From contig NZ_JAGPVV010000279.1 of NCBI RefSeq assembly GCF_018066915.1, positions 1 through 33,797 on the forward strand: DNA of 33,797 nucleotides, written 5' to 3'. The translations under genes were made by a program, and so were the position numbers. The notes under the pieces were generated by a model, which had not been told where the DNA came from, did no database searches, and worked only from the letters and a program-made list of their open reading frames with translations. Of this stretch, positions 16,035 to 23,868 are shown in pieces. The DNA is from Roseovarius sp. (GTDB taxonomy: Bacteria; Pseudomonadota; Alphaproteobacteria; Rhodobacterales; Rhodobacteraceae). The number at the start of each line of letters is the position of its first letter. The first letter of the stretch is position 1.

Positions 16035-16850
16035 TTAGCTGCGTTCCTCGGCTTTGGCCTGATCCCAGAGGGCATCCATTTCGGCCAGATCCGAGTCTGC
16101 GGGGCGTCGGCCGCGTTCGGCCAAGAGCGCCTCGATCCGCTCGAACCGCCGGGTGAATTTGGCATTGGCGCGGCGCAGGGCAGTTTCGGGGCAAACCTTC
16201 ATATGCCGGGCGAGATTGGCCATGACAAACAGAAGATCGCCGAATTCCTCTTCGACCGCATCTTGGGTCAACTCGGTTGCCGCCTCATGCAGCTCCTCAA
16301 CTTCTTCGCGTATCTTGTCGAGAACATGAGACGCATCGGGCCAGTCAAAGCCCACACGCGCGGCGCGTTTCTGGAGCTTGACCGCACGCAGGAGCGCAGG
16401 TAGGCCAAGCGCCACACCGTCGAGCGTGCCGGTCTTGGCCTCGGCGGCGCGTTCGGCGGCCTTGACCACCTCCCAGTCGCGGGTTTGCTGTTCGGCGGTC
16501 TTGTCGCGGCTTTCAGAGCCGAACACATGCGGATGCCGAGCGACCATCTTGTCGGAAATGGCGTTGGCCACGTCCTGCACGTCGAACAGGCCCCGGTCCT
16601 GCGCGATCTGGGAATGGAACACCACCTGCAAGAGCAAGTCGCCCAATTCGCCGCGCAACTCTTGCCAGTTTTCCTGTTCAATCGCATCGGCCACCTCATA
16701 GGCCTCTTCGATCGTGTAGGGGGCGATGGTGGCGAAATCCTGCTCGATGTCCCAAGGGCAGCCGGTATCGGGATCGCGCAGCCGGGCCATGATGGCGATG
16801 AGGCGGGGCAAGCCCCCGTCGGGATCGTGAATGAGCGTGTCGTCAGGCAT
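16035..16850 (-). CDS. mazG: Nucleoside triphosphate pyrophosphohydrolase MazG
   Basis: Hydrolyses nucleoside triphosphates to monophosphates and pyrophosphate, a house-cleaning enzyme also able to affect ppGpp levels. The 271-residue protein has two MazG domains. The first shows CPWDIEQDF, the EEAYEVADAI (48-57) and ELGDLLLQVVFHSQIA (68-83) metal-binding helices. The second, partly degraded, shows KIREEVEELHEAATELT and VEEEFGDLLFVMANLARHM. Length is typical for the two-domain E. coli-like type. It stands divergent from the M20 amidohydrolase, and 75 bases upstream of the DUF2237 gene on the same strand. Confidence 0.95.
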   Translation of the reverse strand: MPDDTLIHDPDGGLPRLIAIMARLRDPDTGCPWDIEQDFATIAPYTIEEAYEVADAIEQENWQELRGELGDLLLQVVFHSQIAQDRGLFDVQDVANAISDKMVARHPHVFGSESRDKTAEQQTRDWEVVKAAERAAEAKTGTLDGVALGLPALLRAVKLQKRAARVGFDWPDASHVLDKIREEVEELHEAATELTQDAVEEEFGDLLFVMANLARHMKVCPETALRRANAKFTRRFERIEALLAERGRRPADSDLAEMDALWDQAKAEERS

Positions 16851-16912
16851 TGCGGCGGCCTCGTCTTTGGGGTTGAGTGGACCCTGACGCGAGAAGGAAG
16901 GGATGTCCAGAG

Positions 16913-18076
16913 ATGGCCGTGATCAATCGAATTGCCGGGTTTTCCGAGGAAATGACCGCGTGGCGCCGGCATCTGCACGCGCATCCCGAACTGGGGTTCG
17001 ATTGTCATCAGACGGCGGCCTTTGTGGTCGAGCGCCTGCGCGAATTCGGCATTACCCAGATCGAAACCGGAGTGGCGACCAGTGGCGTTGTTGCAGTGAT
17101 CGAAGGGCGAGGGGATGGGCCCACGATTGGTCTGCGCGCCGATATGGACGCGCTGCCCATGACCGAGATTACCGGGCTTGAGTATGCCAGCCAGACCCCC
17201 GGCAAGATGCATGCCTGCGGCCATGACGGGCATACGACCATGCTGCTCGGAGCCGCCAAATATCTGGCCGAGACGCGGAATTTTGCCGGGCGCGTGGTGC
17301 TGCTCTTTCAACCTGCCGAAGAGGGGCCGGGCGGCGGGCGTATCATGGTCGAGGAGGGCGCACTGAGCCGCTATGGGGTGGAGCAGGTCTATGCGCTCCA
17401 TACCCTGCCGGGCGTGCCTGCGGGCCGGTTCGAGACCACGCCGGGGCCAATCATGGCGGCGGTGGACACGCTGCATATCGACGTGATCGGGCGCGGCGGG
17501 CATGGGGCCATGCCGCATGAGTGCCTTGATCCGGTGGTGGCGGCGGTGGCCATCGTGCAGGCGATCCAGACGATTGTCAGCCGCAACCGCAACCCGCTGG
17601 ATGATCTGGTGATCTCGGTGACGCAGATCCATACTGGCACGGTTGATAACGTGATCCCCGAGACCGCCTATATCAACGCCACGATCCGCACATTCACGCC
17701 CGAAGTGCAGGAGATGGTGCATCGGCGGCTGCGCGAGGTGGCGTTGGGCACGGCGGCGGCGCATGGGGTGCGGGCCGAAGTGCGGATCGATCTGGGGTAT
17801 CCCGCCACTTACAATGACGCGGACAAGACCGCCTTTGCCGCAGAGGTCGCGCGCGAGGTGGTGGGTGAAAATGCGGTGATCGCGGATCGCCCGCGCGAGA
17901 TGGGGGCCGAGGATTTTTCCTATATGCTGCAAGAGCTTCCGGGCTCGTATCTGTTTCTGGGGCAGGGCGAGGGGCCGGGGCTGCATCATCCGGGGTTCAA
18001 TTTCAACGATGCGATGGCACCAATCGGCGCCTCGTTCTTTGCGCGGCTGGTCGAGCGCGCGCAACCGATTGTCTGA
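16913..18076 (+). CDS. M20 family amidohydrolase (hippurate hydrolase-like)
   Basis: A zinc-dependent amidohydrolase of the M20D group, which removes acyl or aryl groups from amino acids (hippurate, N-acetyl-amino acids, auxin conjugates). The 387 residues include RRHLHAHPELGFD (18-30), GLRADMDALPM (73-83), the metal site HACGHDGHTTML (100-111), LLFQPAEEGPGGG (130-142) with the catalytic Glu pair, GRGGHGAMPHE in the dimerisation lid, MGAEDFSYML, and HHPGFNFND near the end. Start ATG at 16913 has an AGGAAGGG site somewhat far away (11 bases). It is followed after 12 bases by the agmatinase-family gene, so both probably work on nitrogen compounds in one operon. The natural substrate is unknown. 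Confidence 0.92.
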   Translation: MAVINRIAGFSEEMTAWRRHLHAHPELGFDCHQTAAFVVERLREFGITQIETGVATSGVVAVIEGRGDGPTIGLRADMDALPMTEITGLEYASQTPGKMHACGHDGHTTMLLGAAKYLAETRNFAGRVVLLFQPAEEGPGGGRIMVEEGALSRYGVEQVYALHTLPGVPAGRFETTPGPIMAAVDTLHIDVIGRGGHGAMPHECLDPVVAAVAIVQAIQTIVSRNRNPLDDLVISVTQIHTGTVDNVIPETAYINATIRTFTPEVQEMVHRRLREVALGTAAAHGVRAEVRIDLGYPATYNDADKTAFAAEVAREVVGENAVIADRPREMGAEDFSYMLQELPGSYLFLGQGEGPGLHHPGFNFNDAMAPIGASFFARLVERAQPIV

Positions 18077-18088
18077 GAGGGGGGTGCC

Positions 18089-19054
18089 ATGGCACTGGAA
18101 GACGCGAAAAAGCAGGTGGATCAGGCGTTTACGCGCGCGGATTTGCGGGGGGCCAGCTATGAGAATACCTTTGGCGGGGCGCTCTCCTTTGCGCGGCGGC
18201 GCTATTCCAAGGACCTCAGCGGCGTGGATGTGGCGATTACGGGCGTGCCGTTTGACCAATCCGTGACCAACCGAACCGGCACCCGCATGGGACCGCGCGC
18301 GGTGCGCGAGGCGAGCGCGCTGCAAGTCTATGATCCGCCCTACGGCTGGGATGGCTATGATCCGCTGTCCCATCTGAGCATCGTGGACTATGGGGATTTA
18401 GCGTTTGATTACGCGCATGTAGCGGCCTTTCCTCAGGCATTGCATGAACATGCCAAGGGGATTCTCGTGGCGGGTGCCGCCTGTTTTGCGATTGGCGGGG
18501 ATCATTATATCACCCTGCCGCTGTTGCAGGCTCATGCCGAAAAATACGGACCGCTGGCGGTGGTGCATTTCGATGCCCATTCCGATACCTGGGTCGATGA
18601 TGATCTCACGCGCATTGACCACGGCACGATGATGTACAAGGCGGTGAAGCAAGGCTTTGTCGATGTCACGCGCTCGGTGCAGGTGGGGATACGCACCACC
18701 AATCCCGATACGATGGGCTTTACCACGCTTGACGCGCGGCAGGTGCATCTGGAGGGACCGGTGGAAATCGCGCGCAAAATCAAGGAGATCGTGGGCGATG
18801 CACAGGTATATATGACCTTTGATATCGACGCGCTCGACCCCGCCTATGCGCCCGGCACCGGCACGCCGGTCTGGGGGGGGCTTACCTCGGCGCAGGCGGC
18901 GATCATCTTGCGGGATCTGGCGGGCATTAATCTGGTGGGGGGCGATATGGTCGAGGTCTCGCCGCCCTATGACACCACGGGGGCCACCGCGATTGCGGGG
19001 GCGCATGTGCTTATGGAAATGCTCTGCCTCTGGGGCTGGACCCGGCAGGGATAA
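18089..19054 (+). CDS. speB: Agmatinase-family ureohydrolase
   Basis: Manganese-dependent hydrolase of the arginase/agmatinase superfamily: removes urea from agmatine or related guanidino compounds. The 321 residues carry all metal motifs: AIGGDHYITLP (134-144), VHFDAHSDTW (159-168), and YMTFDIDALDPAYAPGTGTP in pieces (241-260, with Asp245 and Asp247), followed by GDMVEVSPPYDTTGATA. The GTRMGPRAVRE region after residue 64 is typical of agmatinases. A guanidinobutyrase or similar activity cannot be excluded, so the symbol is provisional. It is tightly linked (12 bases) to the M20 amidohydrolase. Confidence 0.9.
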   Translation: MALEDAKKQVDQAFTRADLRGASYENTFGGALSFARRRYSKDLSGVDVAITGVPFDQSVTNRTGTRMGPRAVREASALQVYDPPYGWDGYDPLSHLSIVDYGDLAFDYAHVAAFPQALHEHAKGILVAGAACFAIGGDHYITLPLLQAHAEKYGPLAVVHFDAHSDTWVDDDLTRIDHGTMMYKAVKQGFVDVTRSVQVGIRTTNPDTMGFTTLDARQVHLEGPVEIARKIKEIVGDAQVYMTFDIDALDPAYAPGTGTPVWGGLTSAQAAIILRDLAGINLVGGDMVEVSPPYDTTGATAIAGAHVLMEMLCLWGWTRQG

Positions 19055-19061
19055 CGAGACA

Positions 19062-19090
19062 GGCGGCCGGTCGGTCCGGCCGCCTTGTTC
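19062..19090. terminator. Stem-loop between convergent agmatinase-family gene and grxD
   Basis: GGCGGCCGG (19062-19070) pairs perfectly over 9 bp with CCGGCCGCC (19076-19084), loop TCGGT, followed on the plus strand by TTGTTC. It lies between two convergent stop codons, 7 and 8 bases away, so it may serve both. The T-tract is short. Confidence 0.65.
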
Positions 19091-19092
19091 GC

Positions 19093-19455
19093 TCAGGCGT
19101 TGGCTTCGCGGATTTTCTCGGCGGCATCCTTGTCATAGGACACGCCGGATTTTTCAAACAGTTCATCGAGTTCGCCCGAGAGCGTCATCTCGGTGATGAT
19201 GTCGCATCCGCCCACGAATTCGCCCTTGACGTAGAGTTGCGGGATGGTCGGCCAATCGGAATAGTCCTTGATCCCTTGGCGGATTTCTTCATCGGCGAGG
19301 ACGTTGACGTCCTTGAACTCGACGCCCATATAATTCAGCACGCCCGCGACGCGGCTGGAAAAGCCACATTGCGGCATGTCCTTGGTGCCCTTCATGTAGA
19401 GCACGACATCGGCGGATTTCACGGTCTCTTCGATGCGGGTTTTGGCGTCAGTCAT
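19093..19455 (-). CDS. grxD: Monothiol glutaredoxin, Grx4 type
   Basis: Class II glutaredoxin that binds a glutathione-ligated [2Fe-2S] cluster and passes it on, often with BolA. The 120-residue protein has the defining [15 protein letters not shown] with CGFS at 30-33, then [20 protein letters not shown], which holds the cis-Pro and glutathione-binding GGCD. Start ATG at 19455 is the family start; a longer open frame upstream shadows the next gene. It lies 19 bases downstream of a 72-aa membrane protein gene and about 240 bases from bolA on the same strand, a setting that matches the known physical Grx4-BolA partnership. Confidence 0.95.
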   Translation of the reverse strand: MTDAKTRIEETVKSADVVLYMKGTKDMPQCGFSSRVAGVLNYMGVEFKDVNVLADEEIRQGIKDYSDWPTIPQLYVKGEFVGGCDIITEMTLSGELDELFEKSGVSYDKDAAEKIREANA

Positions 19456-19474
19456 GATGTGTCCTATCGGTCTG

Positions 19475-19693
19475 TCAATCGGCCTTGGCCGAGGTGTCGG
19501 TCTCTTCTGGGTCATACCCGGTTTCGTCGTCGCCCAAAAGCGTTACATGGGTGCTGTCGGTTTCCTCGCAATAGCCAAGCCCGTAAGCGGCGCGCCCGTC
19601 GCGGCGGTAGCGCCGGATCTCGTGCCACATCGTATAGGCAAAGATCACGGCAAAGGGCAAAAGCAGCAGGGCCACGAGCAGGCGAGGTTCCAT
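19475..19693 (-). CDS. Small single-span membrane protein between bolA and grxD (unknown)
   Basis: A 72-residue protein I do not recognise by family. Residues 5-22 form one hydrophobic span, followed by a basic patch ([11 protein letters not shown]) that predicts a cytoplasmic C-terminus. A tail rich in Asp, Glu and Thr follows, with a single cysteine in LGYCEETDS (Cys42). Start ATG at 19693 lies 5 bases past the bolA stop; the stop is 19 bases before grxD. The tight packing argues that it is a real gene, and it could tether or serve the BolA-Grx pair at the membrane, which is inference only. Confidence 0.75.
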   Translation of the reverse strand: MEPRLLVALLLLPFAVIFAYTMWHEIRRYRRDGRAAYGLGYCEETDSTHVTLLGDDETGYDPEETDTSAKAD

Positions 19694-19697
19694 GAAT

Positions 19698-19934
19698 TCA
19701 GTCAGGCGCCTTGGTTGTAAGCGCCAGCGCATGAACGGCCCCATTGGGCCCGTCCATCTTGCCCTTGAGAGCCGCGTAAACGGCGCGTTGTTGTTGCACG
19801 CGGTTGAGGCCACGAAAGCTTTCGTCGATGACTTCGGCGGCGAAATGCACGCCGTCTTCGCCGTCAACGGTGATCTTGGCATTGGGCAGGGCCTGACGGA
19901 TCAGGGCTTCGAGATCGGAGGCGAGCATGGCCAT
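19698..19934 (-). CDS. bolA: BolA family protein (BolA2/YrbA-like)
   Basis: A 78-residue member of the BolA family, which binds CGFS glutaredoxins through a shared [2Fe-2S] cluster and modulates iron sensing or Fe-S delivery. The family signature FRGLNRVQQQRAVYAAL (40-56) is present. So are the two histidines expected near the cluster-binding site, His30 in GVHFAAEV and His68 in AVHALAL. Start ATG at 19934 has AAGGAG 7 bases upstream; a second ATG lies two codons downstream. It is the first gene of a leftward bolA, small-membrane-protein, grxD set. Confidence 0.92.
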   Translation of the reverse strand: MAMLASDLEALIRQALPNAKITVDGEDGVHFAAEVIDESFRGLNRVQQQRAVYAALKGKMDGPNGAVHALALTTKAPD

Positions 19935-20010
19935 CGGGGGTCTCCTTGTCACGTCTTGCCCAAGATGTAGAGCGCCGCCGGGGGGAGTGCAAGAGAGGGC
20001 AGGCCTTGCC

Positions 20011-20073
20011 CTTCATCTGGCGGAAAATACCTCGGGGGGAGCGCCGCAAGGCGCGTGGGGGGCAGCGCCCCCC
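20011..20073 (-). repeat. Intergenic hairpin-plus-tail element, copy 2
   Basis: On the minus strand, 10 bases after the stop of the exported unknown gene, GGGGGGC (20073-20067, by complement) pairs with its partner (20063-20057) around a 3-base loop, a 7-bp stem. A second hairpin GCGCC/GGCGC (20041-20054) follows, then the tail CCCCGAGGTATTTT...CCAGATGAAG (20037-20011). Order and orientation relative to the preceding gene match copy 1 after mfd. Confidence 0.7.
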
Positions 20074-20083
20074 TTGACCGGTC

Positions 20084-20635
20084 TCAGAGTTCTTCGCCCT
20101 TCTTGAGCAGATCGTCGATCAGCGCGCGTTGCAGCGCGCCGCTGTCGCCGCCGCCATATTGAAGCGCGCCGCCGGAATAGAGCGTGCCGTAACTCTGGGC
20201 GAGGTTCACCACCTGTCCAAGGCCCGAAATGAATTCGTCCTTTTCCAGAGGTTTCAGTGGATGGATGAAGGCGGCCCAGAGGATGTCCTTGGCGATGGCG
20301 TAGCGGGCATCGAGGGCGGTGTCGAAATTGGCCTGAAGCACGCGGCTCAGGTCCTCGGGCGTGAGGTCTTCGGCCTTGGCAACAGGGGTCATGGCGCGCA
20401 TGCGGTCGGCGGTCTCGTCGGTGACGATGAGAACCTGCACCTCGTTGATGCGGAGTTGCCAGACGCTGCCGTTGCTCTCGGCCTCGGGGTCGAGGGCGCG
20501 GATGATTGTATCGAGCCGCTCCAGCGTCATCGCTGGTTCTGGCGCGGGGTCTGGGATTGGGTCTGGCGTGGGTTCTTGCGCGGCAATGGGAGAGGCGATC
20601 AGGACAAGACTGGCAAGAAGCAGACGACGGAGCAT
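20084..20635 (-). CDS. Exported protein of unknown function
   Basis: A 183-residue protein that I cannot place with confidence. It starts with a signal peptide (MLRRLLLASLVLIASPIAA, cut near residue 19). A Pro/Glu/Asp/Thr-rich linker (about 20-35) and a mixed alpha/beta domain with VWQLRINEVQVLIVTDETADRMRAM follow. The C-terminal part includes LWAAFIHPLKPLEKDEF and SGGALQYGGGDSGALQRALIDDLLKKG. The middle faintly recalls YbjN/type III chaperone-like folds, but this is a guess. ATG at 20635 is preferred over 20650 because AAAGGA lies 6 bases upstream. It should be periplasmic. The repeat element follows directly. Confidence 0.75.
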   Translation of the reverse strand: MLRRLLLASLVLIASPIAAQEPTPDPIPDPAPEPAMTLERLDTIIRALDPEAESNGSVWQLRINEVQVLIVTDETADRMRAMTPVAKAEDLTPEDLSRVLQANFDTALDARYAIAKDILWAAFIHPLKPLEKDEFISGLGQVVNLAQSYGTLYSGGALQYGGGDSGALQRALIDDLLKKGEEL

Positions 20636-20829
20636 GGACGATCCTTTCATGGCTGACGTGAGCCTGCCACGGGGAGCAGGGCCCGCGCTATGGGGCTCCG
20701 GAAAAAGTGATGGGGTGAGAGGGCGGACGGGCGCTGCGCGGCGGCGCTACGCGCCTTGATTCCGCGCTTTGGAGATTGGGGCGAACGTTAGAAACAGGCC
20801 AAAATCGCCATCCTGATGTGCCTGCCTCC

Positions 20830-22995
20830 TCAGCCGAAGGTCGCCCCGAAGGTGCCCCGGAAGAGGGCTGACAATTCGGCCAGCGGGGCCTCGGATTTGC
20901 CAAAGCGCACGGTGTCGCCGGTGAATCGCCCCACGGAGGTGAGAGGCACGCCCGCGTTCCCTGCGGCGATCATCAGCGCCTCGGCCTGATCGAAGTTGCA
21001 GGCGATGAGATAGCGCGCCTGATCCTCGCCAAAGAGTGTGGCGGCATCCTCGCTGTCGAGATGAACGCCCACGCCAGCCGCCTCGGCCATCTCGAAGGCA
21101 GCAAGCGCCAGACCACCATCGCTGAGGTCGGTGCAGGCCTTGATCAGGGCGTGATTGGCGCGGATGAAATCGCCGTGACGTTTCTCGGCCGCAAGGTCCA
21201 CGGGCGGCGCGTCGCCTTCGACTCGGTGAAACACCTCGGCCAGCAACGCGGATTGCCCCAGATGCCCATGGGTTTCGCCCAAGACGAGCGCCACATGCCC
21301 ATCGCGCGCCTGTCCGGTGATGGCGGTTGCGGGGTCGCGGATGATGCCCACAGCACCAATGGTCGGGGTGGGCAGAATGGCGGTGCCATCGGTTTCGTTG
21401 TAGAGCGAGACATTGCCCGACACGATGGGCATGTCGAGGGCGGCCACAGCCTCGCCGATACCTTTGATGGCGCCAACGAATTGGCCCATGATCTCGGGCT
21501 TTTCGGGATTGCCGAAATTGAGGTTGTCGGTGGTGGCAAGCGGCACCGCGCCCAAGGCGGAGAGGTTGCGGTACGCCTCGGCCACCGCCTGTTTTCCGCC
21601 CTCAAAGGGGTTGGCCTTGACGTAGCGCGGGGTCACGTCGGAGGTGAAGGCCAAAAGTTTGTCGGTGCCATGCACACGGATGAGCCCTGCGCCTTGTCCC
21701 GGCGTGCGGGCGGTGTCGGCCATGACCATCGTGTCATATTGCTCGTAAACCCATTGCCGGGCACAGTAGTTGATTGAGCCAATGAGCGCCTTGAGACCGT
21801 CGATGGGATCGACACCGGGCACGGTCGCGGGGTCGAGCGGCGTGGCAGGGGCAGTTTCCACCCAAGGGCGGTCATATTCGGGCGCAGAGCCCGAGAGGGT
21901 GGCCAAGGGCAGGTCGGCCTTGATCTCGTTGCCATGCAGGATGAGAAAGCGGTCCTCGGCGATGGTTTCACCGACGATGGCGAAATCGAGGTCCCATTTT
22001 TCGAAGACGGCGCGGGCTTCTGCCTCTTTCTCGGGGCGCAGGACCATGAGCATGCGTTCCTGGGATTCCGAGAGCATCATTTCATAGGCGGTCATGTTCA
22101 CCTCTCGCTGCGGCACGGCGTCGAGTTGCAGCTTGACGCCCAGACCGCCCTTGTCACCCATCTCCACGGCAGAGCAGGTGAGGCCAGCGGCGCCCATGTC
22201 CTGAATGGAAATCACGGCACCGGTGGCCATGAGTTCGAGACAGGCCTCCATCAGGCGCTTTTCGGTGAAAGGGTCGCCCACCTGCACCGTGGGGCGCTTT
22301 TCCTCGATGCTGTCGTCGAATTCGGCGCTGGCCATGGTGGCCCCACCGACACCGTCGCGCCCTGTCTTGGCCCCGAGATAGACCACGGGCATGCCCACAC
22401 CAGAGGCGGCAGAGTAGAAAATCTTGTCCGCGTCGGCCAGACCTGCGGCAAAGGCATTCACAAGGCAGTTGCCGTTATAGGCCGGATCAAACCGCACTTC
22501 GCCGCCCGCGCAAGGCACGCCAAAGCAATTGCCATAGCCGCCGACACCAGCCACCACGCCATGCACAAGCTGACGCGTCTTGGGGTGCGAGGGCACGCCA
22601 AAGCTGAGCGAATTCATCGAGGCGATGGGGCGCGCGCCCATGGTGAAGACATCGCGCAGGATACCGCCCACGCCGGTGGCAGCGCCCTGATAAGGCTCGA
22701 TATAGGAGGGGTGATTGTGGCTCTCCATCTTGAAGATGATCGCCTGACCGTCGCCAATATCGACCACACCCGCGTTCTCGCCCGGACCGCAGATCACCTG
22801 AGGGCCGGTGGTGGGCAGGGTGCGCAGCCATTTCTTGGAGGATTTGTAGGAACAATGCTCGTTCCACATCGCCGAAAAGATGCCCAGTTCGGTGAATGTC
22901 GGCTCGCGTCCGATGATCTCGAGGATACGCTCGTATTCATCGGGCTTGAGGCCATGGGCCGCGACGAGATCGGGGGTGATGGACGGTTCCTGCAT
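20830..22995 (-). CDS. purL: Phosphoribosylformylglycinamidine synthase, large subunit
   Basis: Fourth step of purine synthesis: ATP-dependent conversion of FGAR to FGAM with ammonia supplied by PurQ. The 721 residues fit the small PurL that works with separate PurS and PurQ. Visible are [15 protein letters not shown] with catalytic His47, [28 protein letters not shown] in pieces, and [17 protein letters not shown]. The C-half repeats the PurM-like fold, with [19 protein letters not shown]-like sequence and [22 protein letters not shown] at 22995 has AAGGAG 8 bases upstream; a longer open frame to 23121 runs through a terminator and is rejected. purS and purQ are not in the window. Confidence 0.97.
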   Translation of the reverse strand: MQEPSITPDLVAAHGLKPDEYERILEIIGREPTFTELGIFSAMWNEHCSYKSSKKWLRTLPTTGPQVICGPGENAGVVDIGDGQAIIFKMESHNHPSYIEPYQGAATGVGGILRDVFTMGARPIASMNSLSFGVPSHPKTRQLVHGVVAGVGGYGNCFGVPCAGGEVRFDPAYNGNCLVNAFAAGLADADKIFYSAASGVGMPVVYLGAKTGRDGVGGATMASAEFDDSIEEKRPTVQVGDPFTEKRLMEACLELMATGAVISIQDMGAAGLTCSAVEMGDKGGLGVKLQLDAVPQREVNMTAYEMMLSESQERMLMVLRPEKEAEARAVFEKWDLDFAIVGETIAEDRFLILHGNEIKADLPLATLSGSAPEYDRPWVETAPATPLDPATVPGVDPIDGLKALIGSINYCARQWVYEQYDTMVMADTARTPGQGAGLIRVHGTDKLLAFTSDVTPRYVKANPFEGGKQAVAEAYRNLSALGAVPLATTDNLNFGNPEKPEIMGQFVGAIKGIGEAVAALDMPIVSGNVSLYNETDGTAILPTPTIGAVGIIRDPATAITGQARDGHVALVLGETHGHLGQSALLAEVFHRVEGDAPPVDLAAEKRHGDFIRANHALIKACTDLSDGGLALAAFEMAEAAGVGVHLDSEDAATLFGEDQARYLIACNFDQAEALMIAAGNAGVPLTSVGRFTGDTVRFGKSEAPLAELSALFRGTFGATFG

Positions 22996-23098
22996 CGGGC
23001 GGGCTCCTTCGGGGATGTGCATGCGCGGGTCTTTAAAGCACGCGCGCGGCGGGGGGAAGGGCCGCGTGATCCGGGGAGGGCAATTTCGATGGGTGCAG

Positions 23099-23132
23099 CA
23101 AAACGGCCCGACCTTGATCAAGGCCGGGCCGT
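23099..23132 (-). terminator. Rho-independent terminator after the PRC-barrel gene
   Basis: On the minus strand ACGGCCCG (23132-23125, by complement) pairs with CGGGCCGT over 8 bp. One mismatch and a further 6-bp self-complementary core (CCTTGATCAAGG) follow inside. The stem is followed by TTTT then GC. It lies 44 bases after the PRC-barrel stop and isolates purL transcription from it. Confidence 0.85.
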
Positions 23133-23175
23133 GGACGCGGCGCGGGAGGGAGGAACGCGCCGGGTAAGGGGTGAG

Positions 23176-23712
23176 TTATTGCGTCATGGTCGCAACTTTT
23201 TCCGCCACGGCGGTGCGCAGCTGCTTGAGCGTCATGGCATATTCCAAGCCGCCGTTTTCCCCGACGCTGAGCGAGCCAGCCTCAAAGCCGATACGCTCGG
23301 CCGGAATCTGGGCATCCGTGCTGATATCGACGTAGATCAGGTGCTCTGTGCTCTCGTCGCCTTCATGCGCCACGACCTCGCCGATCACCTTGTCATCGAC
23401 CGAAGTCAATGTGGCCCCTGTTTCCGCCTCGGCCAGAATGTTCTCGACGAGCGTGTTGCCGGTCTCGCGCGGGGCTTTGGCCGCGAGATCGAGGTCGGTG
23501 GGCGCGTGCATTTCGCCATCGCCGGTAACGGTCGCTTCGGACCAATTGTCTGAGGACGCGGCGGTGGCGGTGTCTTGGCTCTGTTCATAGACAGCATCTG
23601 CGCCGCTGTTGTCTTGGGATTGCCGTTCGGTACCGCCTTCGTCTGCGGCCAGGGCCGTCAGGGCCGACACGCTTGTGAGGGCCGTTGCGAGAGCCAGTGT
23701 GCGGAACGTCAT
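23176..23712 (-). CDS. Exported PRC-barrel domain protein
   Basis: A 178-residue exported protein. A signal peptide (residues 1-22, ending SALTALA) precedes a low-complexity, acidic segment rich in Gln, Asp, Ser, Thr and Ala (24-60). It then has a PRC-barrel-like beta domain (about 98-155: GATLTSVDDKVIGEVVAHEGD and AERIGFEAGSLSV), and a C-terminal helix. PRC barrels are small beta-barrels that mediate binding, often in photosynthetic reaction centres or RNA-processing factors; exported versions in alphaproteobacteria have no settled role. Start ATG at 23712 has GGAGGA 4 bases upstream. It has its own terminator and no obvious partners, so it is likely monocistronic. Confidence 0.8.
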   Translation of the reverse strand: MTFRTLALATALTSVSALTALAADEGGTERQSQDNSGADAVYEQSQDTATAASSDNWSEATVTGDGEMHAPTDLDLAAKAPRETGNTLVENILAEAETGATLTSVDDKVIGEVVAHEGDESTEHLIYVDISTDAQIPAERIGFEAGSLSVGENGGLEYAMTLKQLRTAVAEKVATMTQ

Positions 23713-23868
23713 AGTATCCTCCGTTTCTGCAGGGTCAGTCCTGCGATTTCCATCAACGCGCCGAATGCGCGCTTGGAGGACCAACGCAGGAGGTGCGGCG
23801 CGGTTCCAAACGGCTTGGAAAAAGTTGCGCGGCTTGTCTCTGAGCCTCTGCAATCTTGGCGGATGGGG

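Noticed and set aside
16268-18373. Very long open frame on the minus strand opposite mazG and the M20 amidohydrolase
   Set aside because: It is antisense or out of frame to two well-supported genes, has His/Arg/Pro-rich composition typical of GC-rich shadows and shows no family motif.
21934-23553. Long plus-strand frame across purL and the PRC-barrel gene
   Set aside because: It spans two genes, a terminator and an intergenic region on the other strand, which marks it as a composition artefact.
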